Of a stretch of 64,000 nucleotides of DNA, positions 37,578 through 45,372 are shown one piece after another. Positions within the stretch are counted from its first letter, which is position 1, and each line of letters begins with the position of its first letter. The notes beneath the pieces were generated by a model, which did no database searches, was not told the origin of the DNA, and saw only the letters and a program-made list of their open reading frames with translations. Source of the stretch: JAHEEL01 sp963715255 (lineage in GTDB: Bacteria > Actinomycetota > Acidimicrobiia > Spongiisociales > UBA5794); assembly GCA_963715255.1 (NCBI GenBank), contig CAVQRN010000002.1, positions 1 to 64,000 on the forward strand. Reading direction: 5' to 3'. The translations under genes and the position numbers were made by a program.

Positions 37578-38338
37578 GGTTCCTCCCCGATCGTGATCTT
37601 TGTTCCCGGCATGGCCAGAACGAGATCGCCGTCGAACTCGTCGGCCGCCTCTTCGAGCACTCGGTCGGGATCGATCCCGGAGGCGAGGTGCGTGACGACC
37701 AGCGTCCCGACCCCGGCTTCGGATGCAATCCGGCCGGCTTCACGTGCCGTGAGATGGTATTGGTACGTCTGCTGATCCCGCTCACCGGCGATTGAGGCCT
37801 CGCACAGCAGGACGTCGGCGTCGTGCGCAAGATCGAGAAGGTCGGATCCCGGTCCGGTATCACCCGAGTACACGACCGATCCTCCCGGCGTGTCGAATCG
37901 GGTGATGAGAGCTGGCACCGGATGAATCGCTCGGCCGAATCGAATCGACGTGTCGTCCGTCTTCACCGTCGACCCAGCGTCAACCTCGATGAGGTCGAGC
38001 ACCGTGTGAAAGACATGCTCCTCGGCAGCGCGAGCGAAAGCGGAGAGGTGTTCAGAAGCTCCCGGCGGAACGAACACGGGGATTGGAACCGAACCCGACG
38101 GGCCGAAAGCGAGGTAGCCGTAGAGACCGAAGAGGTCGGTGCAGTGATCGGCATGCGTGTGGCTCAGCACAACCCCGTCGAGTGTTCCGGGATCGAGGTG
38201 TTTTGCGAGCTCCATGAACGTCCCGGTTCCGGCGTCGAGCCAGAACGACATCCCCGCGTTCGTCAGCAGGTACCCCGACGCCGGGTTCGTGCGGGTCGGC
38301 GCCCCTCCCGATGATCCAAGGACGGTGAGGGCCGTCAC
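37574..38338 (-). CDS. MBL-fold hydrolase, Rv1339-like cAMP phosphodiesterase
   Basis: A 254-residue metallo-beta-lactamase-fold enzyme. Metal ligands are in VVLSHTHADHCTDLFGLYGY (HxHxDH), VVYSGDTGPGSDLLDLAHDA and LVVTHLASGIDPD. The N-terminus VTALTVLGSSGGAPT and the whole layout match the RNase Z-like group that includes mycobacterial Rv1339, reported as an atypical cAMP phosphodiesterase. Rv1339 is also just upstream of rphA-rdgB, so synteny supports orthology. GTG at 38338 overlaps the upstream stop by 4 bp. Its location on the same strand as two cyclase-like receptors and a cNMP-domain channel makes a role in cyclic-nucleotide turnover plausible. Confidence 0.88.
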   Translation of the reverse strand: MTALTVLGSSGGAPTRTNPASGYLLTNAGMSFWLDAGTGTFMELAKHLDPGTLDGVVLSHTHADHCTDLFGLYGYLAFGPSGSVPIPVFVPPGASEHLSAFARAAEEHVFHTVLDLIEVDAGSTVKTDDTSIRFGRAIHPVPALITRFDTPGGSVVYSGDTGPGSDLLDLAHDADVLLCEASIAGERDQQTYQYHLTAREAGRIASEAGVGTLVVTHLASGIDPDRVLEEAADEFDGDLVLAMPGTKITIGEEP

Positions 38339-38595
38339 GAGAACACCGTCAGCGCCACGATCCAACACACAGCAATGAACGTTCCTGCAACCAGTGGGAC
38401 CCAGGACCGGACCGGGTACGCCTTCCACGACCACACCGTCGTGATGAGCCAGATCGCAACAAGCACCGTCACCATCCACCACGGCGCGACGAGGAGCGAC
38501 GCCAGAATGAAGAACAACACCGTCGCTTGCAGCGCACCGGCGATCACCGCGAACAGCCGGCGGTAGGTCTCGGGGTTGTGTTCGTCGGAGGTCAT
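38335..38595 (-). CDS. small membrane protein of unknown function
   Basis: An 86-residue protein with three predicted membrane helices: AVIAGALQATVLFFILASLL, WWMVTVLVAIWLITTVW, and WVPLVAGTFIAVCWIVALTV. The first 14 residues are polar. I recognise no family. It overlaps the MBL phosphodiesterase gene by 4 bp and follows the JAMM gene by 10 bp, so it is part of the same operon. Confidence 0.75.
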   Translation of the reverse strand: MTSDEHNPETYRRLFAVIAGALQATVLFFILASLLVAPWWMVTVLVAIWLITTVWSWKAYPVRSWVPLVAGTFIAVCWIVALTVFS

Positions 38596-38605
38596 CGCGG
38601 CGAGG

Positions 38606-39208
38606 TTACCGCCGCTCGATCTCGACGGGTGATGCCACGCCGCCGCCGTATCGATAGGCGCGAGCTGCAAGACGACCGTTCTCGACACCGACGATGAGGT
38701 TCACCCATGCCGGATCGCCGCCGCCTTCGAGGTCGGCGGTCGATGGGATCGGAGGAGCCGTCGGATGTGAGTGGAACAGTCCGACGATCCCCCATCCATG
38801 GGCGGTGGCGTCCCGCCACGCAGAGAAATGCTCTTCGGGGTCAAGCGTGAATCGGTTAGGCCCCGGGTCGGCGTTGGCGAGTTGGTAGGTCTTCGTCACG
38901 CCACCGTTGGCACCCGCGATGAGCCCGCACGCCTCGTTCGGCGCCCACGCCCTGGCGTGATCGATCATTGCCTGCATCGCCTCGTCCGGGATCACGATGA
39001 CTTCCACGCCGACGGAATCGCGTGCATCCGCAAGATCTTCGGATGCCACAACGACCCGGACGCCGTAGCGCGAGTAGAAACCCGGGTTCAATCCGCCCTC
39101 GTCGTCCGGAATCACGATCGCCTCGATCCCATCCGAGGCGAGCCGCGCCCGGACGATCTCGGCATCAGAGCGGGTCGGGTAGACGGCGACCGTGACGAGA
39201 TCGGTCAT
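38606..39208 (-). CDS. DUF2007 - JAMM/Mov34 metallopeptidase fusion
   Basis: A 200-residue protein with two parts. Residues 1-70 match a DUF2007 (putative signal-transducing) domain (TVAVYPTRSDAEIVRARLAS, then IEAIVIPDDEGGLNPGF). Residues 75-200 are a JAMM/MPN+ metallopeptidase: Glu in NEACGLIAG, and GLFHSHPTAPPIPSTAD giving HxHP...D. The closest known relatives are Mec-type peptidases, which cleave Cys from the sulfur carrier CysO and lie near MBL-rph-rdgB in mycobacteria. No CysO or CysM is seen here. ATG at 39208 overlaps the upstream small gene by 4 bp. Confidence 0.85.
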   Translation of the reverse strand: MTDLVTVAVYPTRSDAEIVRARLASDGIEAIVIPDDEGGLNPGFYSRYGVRVVVASEDLADARDSVGVEVIVIPDEAMQAMIDHARAWAPNEACGLIAGANGGVTKTYQLANADPGPNRFTLDPEEHFSAWRDATAHGWGIVGLFHSHPTAPPIPSTADLEGGGDPAWVNLIVGVENGRLAARAYRYGGGVASPVEIERR

Positions 39209-39444
39209 GACAGAGGGTCTCGGAGAATCGGCTGGCTCATGCCGCGGCTGCGGCTGTGGCCTCGACCGAGTTCGGAAGCATCGAGTGCTGCGACTTCGAT
39301 GCCGCGGTGCTGCAAACGCCGGTTCGTCTCCTGGTTGCACTGGGAGGCGATTGCCACGCCGGGAGCGATGGCAAAGGTGCTGTTGCCGTCGTCCCCATGC
39401 TCTCGGAGCCGCCCGATCTCAGATCCGATGATCGGGGTGGTCAC
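39205..39444 (-). CDS. arginine-deiminase C-terminal-like small protein, catalytic Cys lost
   Basis: A 79-residue protein that resembles only the last part of arginine deiminase: CNQETNRRLQHRGIEVAALD, then ASELGRGHSRSRGMSQPILR, then DP. In active enzymes this region reads GRGRGGxHCMTCPIxRD and holds the catalytic Cys. Here both cysteine positions are Gly and Gln. The N-terminal 330 or so residues are absent. It is translationally coupled at both ends, with 4-bp overlaps to the MDMPI-like gene and to the JAMM gene, which argues against random debris. It may be a retained non-catalytic fragment or a decayed gene whose frame happens to be kept. Confidence 0.55.
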   Translation of the reverse strand: MTTPIIGSEIGRLREHGDDGNSTFAIAPGVAIASQCNQETNRRLQHRGIEVAALDASELGRGHSRSRGMSQPILRDPLS

Positions 39445-40212
39445 TGTGTGGCCTCCTCGGCAACGGTCCGCACGGCTTCGGCGATGGCGCGATCGCCGCC
39501 AACCGAGAGGTCGTCAAGACTCCCTCTCCCCCACAGCCATCGATCCATGTCGCCCGCCGTCCCGTGGATCTCGACATGCGACGAGGCCTCGCCATCAACG
39601 AACTCGAGGGCCGGGAGATCCGCGTACGTGTTGCCGGTAGCCGGCGACCTACCGGAGAACCGACCCAGCCGCAGCGACCACGATCGTCCCGGTACCGCGA
39701 GTCGCGCACTGCGATCTTCAAGGGTGATGTTCCCCCAGGCTGGAGCTCCGGACACGTACACATGGAGGACTTCATCGACGCCATCCGCCGCCAGGTCCTC
39801 GTCCATGGTCGATTGATAGGCGTGTGCCTGTTCAGCATCGATGCGGTGGATCAGGGTCTCATGGGCGAGGCGGCGGTACCAGAAGCCGACCGTCTGATCG
39901 GGGTCGAACCACGTCCACACCTTCTCGGCCGGGTCGTGAGCGGACAACACGTCCAGCAGCCGAGCAGCAGCGGCGTCGAACCACTCAATGATCGGTTCTC
40001 CAGGCGCGCTCGAGTCGCCGGTCCTGTCGCTCGATCCAACCTTCCTCGACGATCTTCGCCTTCTCGGTGTAGATGTCGCCGACGTGTTCGACGACGGTGC
40101 GGACGGTCCACCTGTCGCAGCACGGCGCGTCTGCATCAAGTCCGAGACGAGCCGCATCCGAGATGAGGTCGGCGTCGGCGCGTATGTGATCGAGGTAGCT
40201 CTTCCACTCCAT
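39441..40212 (-). CDS. maleylpyruvate isomerase (MDMPI/DinB-like) family protein, one frameshift
   Basis: The N-terminal part from ATG 40212 is MEWKSYLDHIRADADLISD, then CCDRWTVRTVVEHVGDIYTE, typical of the mycothiol-dependent maleylpyruvate isomerase N-terminal four-helix fold. Near 40020 the frame changes and continues with AHDPAEKVWTWFDPDQTVGF and WYRRLAHETLIHRIDAEQA, which carries metal-ligand-like His residues. The C-terminal SCP2-like part follows (ASSHVEIHGTAGDMDRWLW). Substrate unknown. It is in an operon with the GNAT gene, 10 bp upstream. Confidence 0.78.
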
Positions 40213-40222
40213 GGCAACGACC

Positions 40223-41179
40223 CTACAGGGTCTTCAGATACTCGATCTGCGCGTGTTCTCGTTCGAATCCGAGCCGATCGTTGACGGCGAGCATCGCGGC
40301 GTTCGATTGGGCGTTGTACGTGCGGATTGACGCGTAGCCCTGCTGCTTGGCCCAGGCCGCAGACGCTGCCTTGAGTGCCGTGGCAATGCCGCGGCCTCGG
40401 TACGCGCGTCGAACGCCCGTGAGTTCCTGAGCGATCGCCGTGGGATCATCATCGACGGGTTGGGGCTCGGTGAACCCCACCATGTCGTCACCGTCCATCG
40501 CGACGACGAAGCCGTCAGCCAACAGATGGCGACCGAGCATCATCGCGTCGAAGTCCTCGAACGGCACTTCGAGGATCTGCAGCGGCGTCGGGACATCGCG
40601 CTCAACGTCGATGTACAACCGGTGAAGGTTCGACTTCCATTGAGGATGCGACTCGCTCAGGGTCGCGACGGAGATGATCCGAATTCCGCTCGACTCTACC
40701 CGATCGAGAGCGGGCCCCCACGAAGCCGGATCGAAGGCACCGAGATCGAGAGTTGATCGCCACTCCCGATCGATTTCTCGGAAGTCCGCTCGTTCGAGAA
40801 ATCGGATCGTGCGTTCGTCCCGCTCCTCCGCTTGTCCCAGCAATCGGCTGGCTTCACGCTCGATCGCTGTGGTCTCCAGTCGTTCGAGGAGCGTCCGGCC
40901 GTAGCCGCGCCGTTGGTGATCGGGGTGCACCATGACATGGACATACAGCGTCGTCGGTTCGATCCATGGCGTCTGACCGAAATAGGCGGATCCCGCGACA
41001 GCACCTGCAACAGAAACGAGCCATCGCGCGGCAAACCGGCCGGCCCGTCGCTGGTTCTCCTCCCAATCCTGAATGTCGGCGACAGAGATGTAATCGTCGG
41101 GCCGGATCGCACGCCCGATGCGCACGATGGCCTCATGGTCGTAGTCGCCGTCTTCCACCAGCCTGAACTCAACAGTCAT
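40223..41179 (-). CDS. tandem GNAT acetyltransferase
   Basis: A 318-residue protein with two GNAT domains. Domain 1 (about 1-150) has the acetyl-CoA motif VMVHPDHQRRGYGRTLLERL. Domain 2 (about 160-318) has LTGVRRAYRGRGIATALKAA and NAAMLAVNDRLGFEREHAQI. The two-domain layout is like mycothiol synthase MshD, but I see no specific match, so the acceptor is unknown. It is the first gene of the long minus-strand run that ends at 30.3 kb. A structured element lies 22 bp upstream of its start. Confidence 0.85.
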   Translation of the reverse strand: MTVEFRLVEDGDYDHEAIVRIGRAIRPDDYISVADIQDWEENQRRAGRFAARWLVSVAGAVAGSAYFGQTPWIEPTTLYVHVMVHPDHQRRGYGRTLLERLETTAIEREASRLLGQAEERDERTIRFLERADFREIDREWRSTLDLGAFDPASWGPALDRVESSGIRIISVATLSESHPQWKSNLHRLYIDVERDVPTPLQILEVPFEDFDAMMLGRHLLADGFVVAMDGDDMVGFTEPQPVDDDPTAIAQELTGVRRAYRGRGIATALKAASAAWAKQQGYASIRTYNAQSNAAMLAVNDRLGFEREHAQIEYLKTL

Positions 41180-41200
41180 CTTCCCCCAGACAAGGTGAAA

Positions 41201-41316
41201 CCCGGAGACACTTCAGCGAGGTCTTCGCTGCCGTGGGAGGACCAGCCCACGGGTCTCCGGGTATCGGTGGTCCGAGTGGGAGTCGCTACCTTCCTCATGC
41301 GAGGAACAGCCACTCC
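41201..41316. other. structured element, three-way junction plus hairpin
   Basis: Perfect pairings occur at 41201-41210 with 41254-41263 (10 bp, ACCCGGAGAC), enclosing 41216-41220 with 41226-41230 (AGCGA) and 41233-41238 with 41247-41252 (CGTGGG). This is a closed three-way junction. A second domain pairs 41275-41280 with 41311-41316 (GAGTGG) around 41292-41297 with 41302-41307 (TTCCTC). It sits between the divergent GNAT and pfkA genes. It could be a leader of either gene or a small RNA. I could not match it to a known riboswitch class. Confidence 0.5.
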
Positions 41317-41480
41317 TTTCGTACGGTGCGGCCGTTAGCGCTCGGCCACCTCCAGGGTCCTATACGAACATTCAGTCAATGTGGACCACCTCCCTTCTCT
41401 GGTACTCAGGATTCTGCCACACATTCGGGATTTCGGCTACGACGGTATTGTGAACGTCACCAGCACGAAGGGAAGGCGGC

Positions 41481-42599
41481 GTGGCGAGAGGTATCGGCAT
41501 TCTGACCGCAGGGGGTGACTCCCCGGGCCTCAACGCGGCGATCCGGGCAATCGGCAAGTCGGCGATCCGAAGCCACGGAATGAACGTCATCGGGTTTCGA
41601 GACGGCTTTCGCGGTCTGATGCAGAATCGCTACATCCGCCTCGACGAGGACAACCTCTCCGGGATTCTGACTGTCGGAGGAACCGTCCTCGGGACGAGTC
41701 GGGACAAGCCACATCGGATGGACATCGCCGGCGAACGCATGGACATGACGGGCGTCATGGTCGACAATGCCGCCGCGCTCGGTCTCGACGTCCTCATCGC
41801 TATCGGCGGCGGCGGAACTCAGAAGAACGCTCGGCAGCTCTGCGGTCGGGGCCTGTCGGTGATCACCCTGCCGAAGACGATCGACAACGACGTATTCGGA
41901 ACCGACACCACTATCGGGTTCGATACGGCGCTGGGAATCGCGACCGAGGCGGTCGACCGCCTTCACTCGACGGCCCATTCGCACCACCGAATCATCGTCG
42001 TGGAGATCATGGGGCACAACGCCGGATGGTTGACGCTCGGGTCGGGTCTCGCTGGTGGAGCCGACGTGATTCTCATCCCCGAGATCCCGTACGACATCGA
42101 TCGCGTCGCTGCGTCGATCGACGATCGAAGAACCGCCGGGAGCACGTTCTCGATCGTCGCCGTGGCCGAAGGCAGCAGGCCCATCGAGTACCGCGTTCAG
42201 CAGCAGGAACTGCGCGATCGGCTCGCCGCTTCCAGCGGTGCGCAGAAGGCGGCCGCGAATGCCGAGCTGACGAATCTCAGACGTTCTGCCATGCACCACA
42301 CTGCAGGTCTGACTCGCTCCCTCGAGGCGTTGACCGGCCTCGAGGCGCGGGTGACCATCCTCGGTCACGTCCAGCGCGGCGGAGCACCCTCGTCGACCGA
42401 CCGGACCCTTGCCACGATTCTCGGAACGGAAGCCACCCGGCTCGCGGACTCAGGCGCCACCGACGTCATGGTCGCGGTGCGCGACCAAGACCTGATCTCG
42501 CTACCGCTGGATGACGTCGCGGGACGACGCAAGGTCGTCCCGCGTGACCATCCGTGGATTGTGTCGGCGCGGACGCTCGGCATCAGCTTCGGTGACTAG
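41481..42599 (+). CDS. pfkA: 6-phosphofructokinase
   Basis: Phosphorylates fructose 6-phosphate. The 372-residue protein begins at GTG 41481 with AAGGGA upstream. It has GILTAGGDSPGLNAAIRAIG, VLIAIGGGGTQKNARQL, LPKTIDNDVFGTDTTIGFDT, EIMGHNAGWL and LGHVQRGGAPSSTDR. The equivalent of E. coli Gly104 is Gly, which suggests ATP use. The equivalent of Gly124 is Lys (PKTIDND), as in PPi-type and actinobacterial group III enzymes. The usual Asp in GGDG is Gly. I therefore favour an ATP-dependent group III enzyme, but a PPi-linked role is possible. Confidence 0.93.
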   Translation: MARGIGILTAGGDSPGLNAAIRAIGKSAIRSHGMNVIGFRDGFRGLMQNRYIRLDEDNLSGILTVGGTVLGTSRDKPHRMDIAGERMDMTGVMVDNAAALGLDVLIAIGGGGTQKNARQLCGRGLSVITLPKTIDNDVFGTDTTIGFDTALGIATEAVDRLHSTAHSHHRIIVVEIMGHNAGWLTLGSGLAGGADVILIPEIPYDIDRVAASIDDRRTAGSTFSIVAVAEGSRPIEYRVQQQELRDRLAASSGAQKAAANAELTNLRRSAMHHTAGLTRSLEALTGLEARVTILGHVQRGGAPSSTDRTLATILGTEATRLADSGATDVMVAVRDQDLISLPLDDVAGRRKVVPRDHPWIVSARTLGISFGD

Positions 42600-42643
42600 C
42601 CGGTCCGTCAAGATCCGCCGACATCGCTCCGATTGTCCGGGGG

Positions 42644-44104
42644 CTACGCCTGATCCACCCGGGCGTTGAAGGACTCGATCATCTCGTCGATCGGATCCGC
42701 CATTGCCTGAATGCTGGTCCAGTAGTCCGGGTCGTACCACTGGGCCTGGATCTCTTCGTAGGTCTTGCCCTGCTGCTCGACCCACGTGTAGTACTTCAGG
42801 TTGTGGATCCGCTTCTTGTCGTAGTACCCGAGTTCCTGGACATGCGCGATGCTCTGCCCCATCAGGTGCTGTCCGTACGAGGCGGCCGCGTCGAGCGACG
42901 TGAACTCGCCGCGTTCCGCGTTGAGCTCCGTCAACCGTGATTCGTACATCTCCATCGAATCCGTTCCGAGTGTCATCACGACGTCTTCGCCGGTGAGCTC
43001 GTAGAACTTGGCGAACTTGATCGCCATCAGCATGTTCGCCACGCCGGAGATTCCGAGGAGCGGAGCCTTCTCAAGGAAGTTCGACGGGACGCCCTGGTCG
43101 GCGAGGTACTCGAGGCCTGCCGGCTCGTTGAACAACCGGATGATGCTGATCGATGACTCGTCGTCGATCCCCATCGCCATGTCGGTGTTTCGGACGTTGT
43201 GGATCCACGGGATGTGCTTGTCGCCGATCCCCTCGATGCGGTGCTCGCCGAACCCGTTGTAGATCATCGTCGGGCATTCGGTCGCCTCGCCCGCGGCGAT
43301 CTTCGAATTCGGGTAGCGCTGCTTGAGGTAGTCCCCGGAGCCGATCGTGCCTGCCGAACCCGTGGTCAGCGTCACGCCGGCAAACCGGTCGTTCGGGCCC
43401 ATGACCTCGTTGAGGACCTCTTCCATCGCCGGTCCGGTCACGGTGTAGTGCCACAGGTAGTTCCCGAACTCGTCGAACTGGTTGAAGATGACGAGGTCCT
43501 GCCCGGAGACTCGCAGCTCGTTGCACTTGTCGAAGATCTCCTTGACGTTGGACTCGGTCCCGGGCGTACGGATGATCTCGCCGGCCACGCTCTCGAGCCA
43601 GTGGAACCGCTCGGCGCTCATACCCTCAGGGAGAATCGCGATCGATTCACAGGCAAGCAGGTTCGAGTCGTAGGCGCCGCCTCGGCAGTAGTTGCCGGTC
43701 GACGGCCAGACGGCCTTCTGCGTGACAGGATCGAACTGACCGCTCACGAGCCGCGGGACAAGGCAACCGAAGGCTGCGCCAACCTTGTGGGCACCGGTTG
43801 GGAACCACTTGCCCTCGAGCATGATGATCCGGGCATCGACACCGCTGATCTCCGAGGGAACCTCGAGATAGTTGACGCCGCCAAACCCACCGCCGGTCGG
43901 AGTCGGGTCGTTGTGCCAGTTGATGCGATAGAGATTGATGGGATCCAGATCCCACAGCCCAACGCTCCCAAGGCGCGCCTTGACGGCGTCGGGAATGAGG
44001 CCGGGATCCTTCATCTGCTTGAACGTGGGAATCTTGAAATCGCGGGCTTTGGCCTGCTGGACGGCAGACTTCAGTACGGCTTCGTTGACGGTGAGATCGA
44101 TCAT
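42644..44104 (-). CDS. PLP-dependent beta-family (fold type II) enzyme
   Basis: A 486-residue protein with the fold-type II lysine in GKWFPTGAHKVGAAFGCLVP, a substrate loop WPSTGNYCRGGAYDSN, and the glycine-rich phosphate-binding stretch TLTTGSAGTIGSGDYLKQRY. It resembles cysteine-synthase/threonine-dehydratase-like proteins but belongs to a longer group without a known reaction. The start ATG has AAGGAC 9 nt upstream. It follows the threonine-synthase-like gene by 14 bp in the operon with carbamate kinase. By analogy with E. coli ygeX (diaminopropionate ammonia-lyase) in the ygeW cluster, an amino-acid lyase role is possible but unproven. Confidence 0.8.
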   Translation of the reverse strand: MIDLTVNEAVLKSAVQQAKARDFKIPTFKQMKDPGLIPDAVKARLGSVGLWDLDPINLYRINWHNDPTPTGGGFGGVNYLEVPSEISGVDARIIMLEGKWFPTGAHKVGAAFGCLVPRLVSGQFDPVTQKAVWPSTGNYCRGGAYDSNLLACESIAILPEGMSAERFHWLESVAGEIIRTPGTESNVKEIFDKCNELRVSGQDLVIFNQFDEFGNYLWHYTVTGPAMEEVLNEVMGPNDRFAGVTLTTGSAGTIGSGDYLKQRYPNSKIAAGEATECPTMIYNGFGEHRIEGIGDKHIPWIHNVRNTDMAMGIDDESSISIIRLFNEPAGLEYLADQGVPSNFLEKAPLLGISGVANMLMAIKFAKFYELTGEDVVMTLGTDSMEMYESRLTELNAERGEFTSLDAAASYGQHLMGQSIAHVQELGYYDKKRIHNLKYYTWVEQQGKTYEEIQAQWYDPDYWTSIQAMADPIDEMIESFNARVDQA

Positions 44105-44118
44105 GACCGGTGGTCCTT

Positions 44119-45372
44119 TCAGTCTTCGAGTGCTGCTTTGAGTGCTTCGAGGTTTGGGTCGACCCGCATGGGTTCGGTTCCGACCGCCGCGACGGCTTTC
44201 ATCGCCGAGGCGACATCTTTGAGCCCGCTGCCGGTCGCGAGGATCACGATCCGATCGTCTGGCCCCACGAGTCCGCGCTCCACCGCTGTGACCAATCCGG
44301 CGTAGGGGGTCGCTCCTGCAGGTTCGGCGAACACACCCGAGCCGCGTGCAAGGGTCGGGATGGCCGCCAGGATCTCATCGTCTGATACACGGAGATACGC
44401 CCCCCCGGTCTCCGTAACGGCAGCCATCGCCTTGATGCGGTCACGAGGCAGATCGGCGCTGATCGAATCGGCCACGGTGTCTGCGGAGATCGGTGCCTTG
44501 GTCAGCACGTCCTCACCGCTCTCGAACGCCTGGACGAGATAGTCGCTGCCCGCGGCCTGGATCCCGAAGATACGAGGCATCCGGTCAATCCACCCGAGGG
44601 CGACAGCATCCTTCATGGCCTTGTGCACGCCTCCGATGATGGAGCCGTCACCGACGCTCACGAAGATGGCATCCGGGGCCTCCCATCCGAGGTCCTCGAG
44701 GATCTCGAGACCGGCGGTCTTCTTGCCCTCAGTCATGAACGGGTTGTATCCCGTGTTGCGGTTGTACCAGCCGTACTCGGCCGAGGCTTCCATGCACAGT
44801 TCGAACGCATCGCCGTAGTTGCCGTTGACGAGTGCGACGGTCGATCCATACGCAAGGAGCTGAGCGATCTTCGCCTCGGGTGCGGATGCAGGGACGAAGA
44901 TGACGTTCTTCTGGCCGACGCTTGCCGAGATGCCGGAGAGCGCCGCAGCGGCATTCCCGGTCGAGGCCGTGGTCACGACCTCGGCGTTGCGTTCCTGGGC
45001 CTTCACGACCGCCATCGCCGAAGCCCGATCCTTGAGCGAGGCGGTCGGTTCGCGACCCTCGTCCTTGACCCACACCTGCGCAACTCCGACTTCCGCAGCT
45101 AGCGAAGGAGCATCGTAGAGGGGTGTCCCTCCGACGGTGAGCGGCGGAACGGCGGCGTCGTGCTCGATCGGCAACAGCGGTCGAAATCGCCACATCGTCC
45201 GATCGGGATCAGCAGCGAGTGACTCCTTCGTGAACGTCTCGCCGATCCGCTCGTAGTCGTACTTGACATCGAGGATTCCCTCGTTGCCGTGGTCCGGGCA
45301 GACGTACCCGGCGAAATCCGCCGGGTACGTCGTGCCGCAGATCACACAGGTGAGGCCGACGACATAGTTCAT
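44119..45372 (-). CDS. threonine-synthase-like PLP enzyme
   Basis: A 417-residue fold-type II protein. The N-terminus has a small zinc-ribbon-like segment (LTCVICGTTYPADFAGYVCP). The PLP lysine is in EGREPTASLKDRASAMAVVK, followed by TTASTGNAAAALSGISASVG and FVSVGDGSIIGGVHKAMK. It is closest to threonine synthase. The context (carbamate kinase, carbamoyltransferase, another PLP enzyme) suggests a catabolic or specialised role rather than biosynthetic threonine synthesis. ATG at 45372 overlaps the carbamate kinase stop by 4 bp. Confidence 0.85.
   Translation of the reverse strand: MNYVVGLTCVICGTTYPADFAGYVCPDHGNEGILDVKYDYERIGETFTKESLAADPDRTMWRFRPLLPIEHDAAVPPLTVGGTPLYDAPSLAAEVGVAQVWVKDEGREPTASLKDRASAMAVVKAQERNAEVVTTASTGNAAAALSGISASVGQKNVIFVPASAPEAKIAQLLAYGSTVALVNGNYGDAFELCMEASAEYGWYNRNTGYNPFMTEGKKTAGLEILEDLGWEAPDAIFVSVGDGSIIGGVHKAMKDAVALGWIDRMPRIFGIQAAGSDYLVQAFESGEDVLTKAPISADTVADSISADLPRDRIKAMAAVTETGGAYLRVSDDEILAAIPTLARGSGVFAEPAGATPYAGLVTAVERGLVGPDDRIVILATGSGLKDVASAMKAVAAVGTEPMRVDPNLEALKAALED

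Noticed and set aside
41190..41320. Cobalamin riboswitch (GGTGAAACCCGG start)
   Set aside because: The downstream B12-box and conserved junction sequences are missing, and neither neighbour is a B12 gene.
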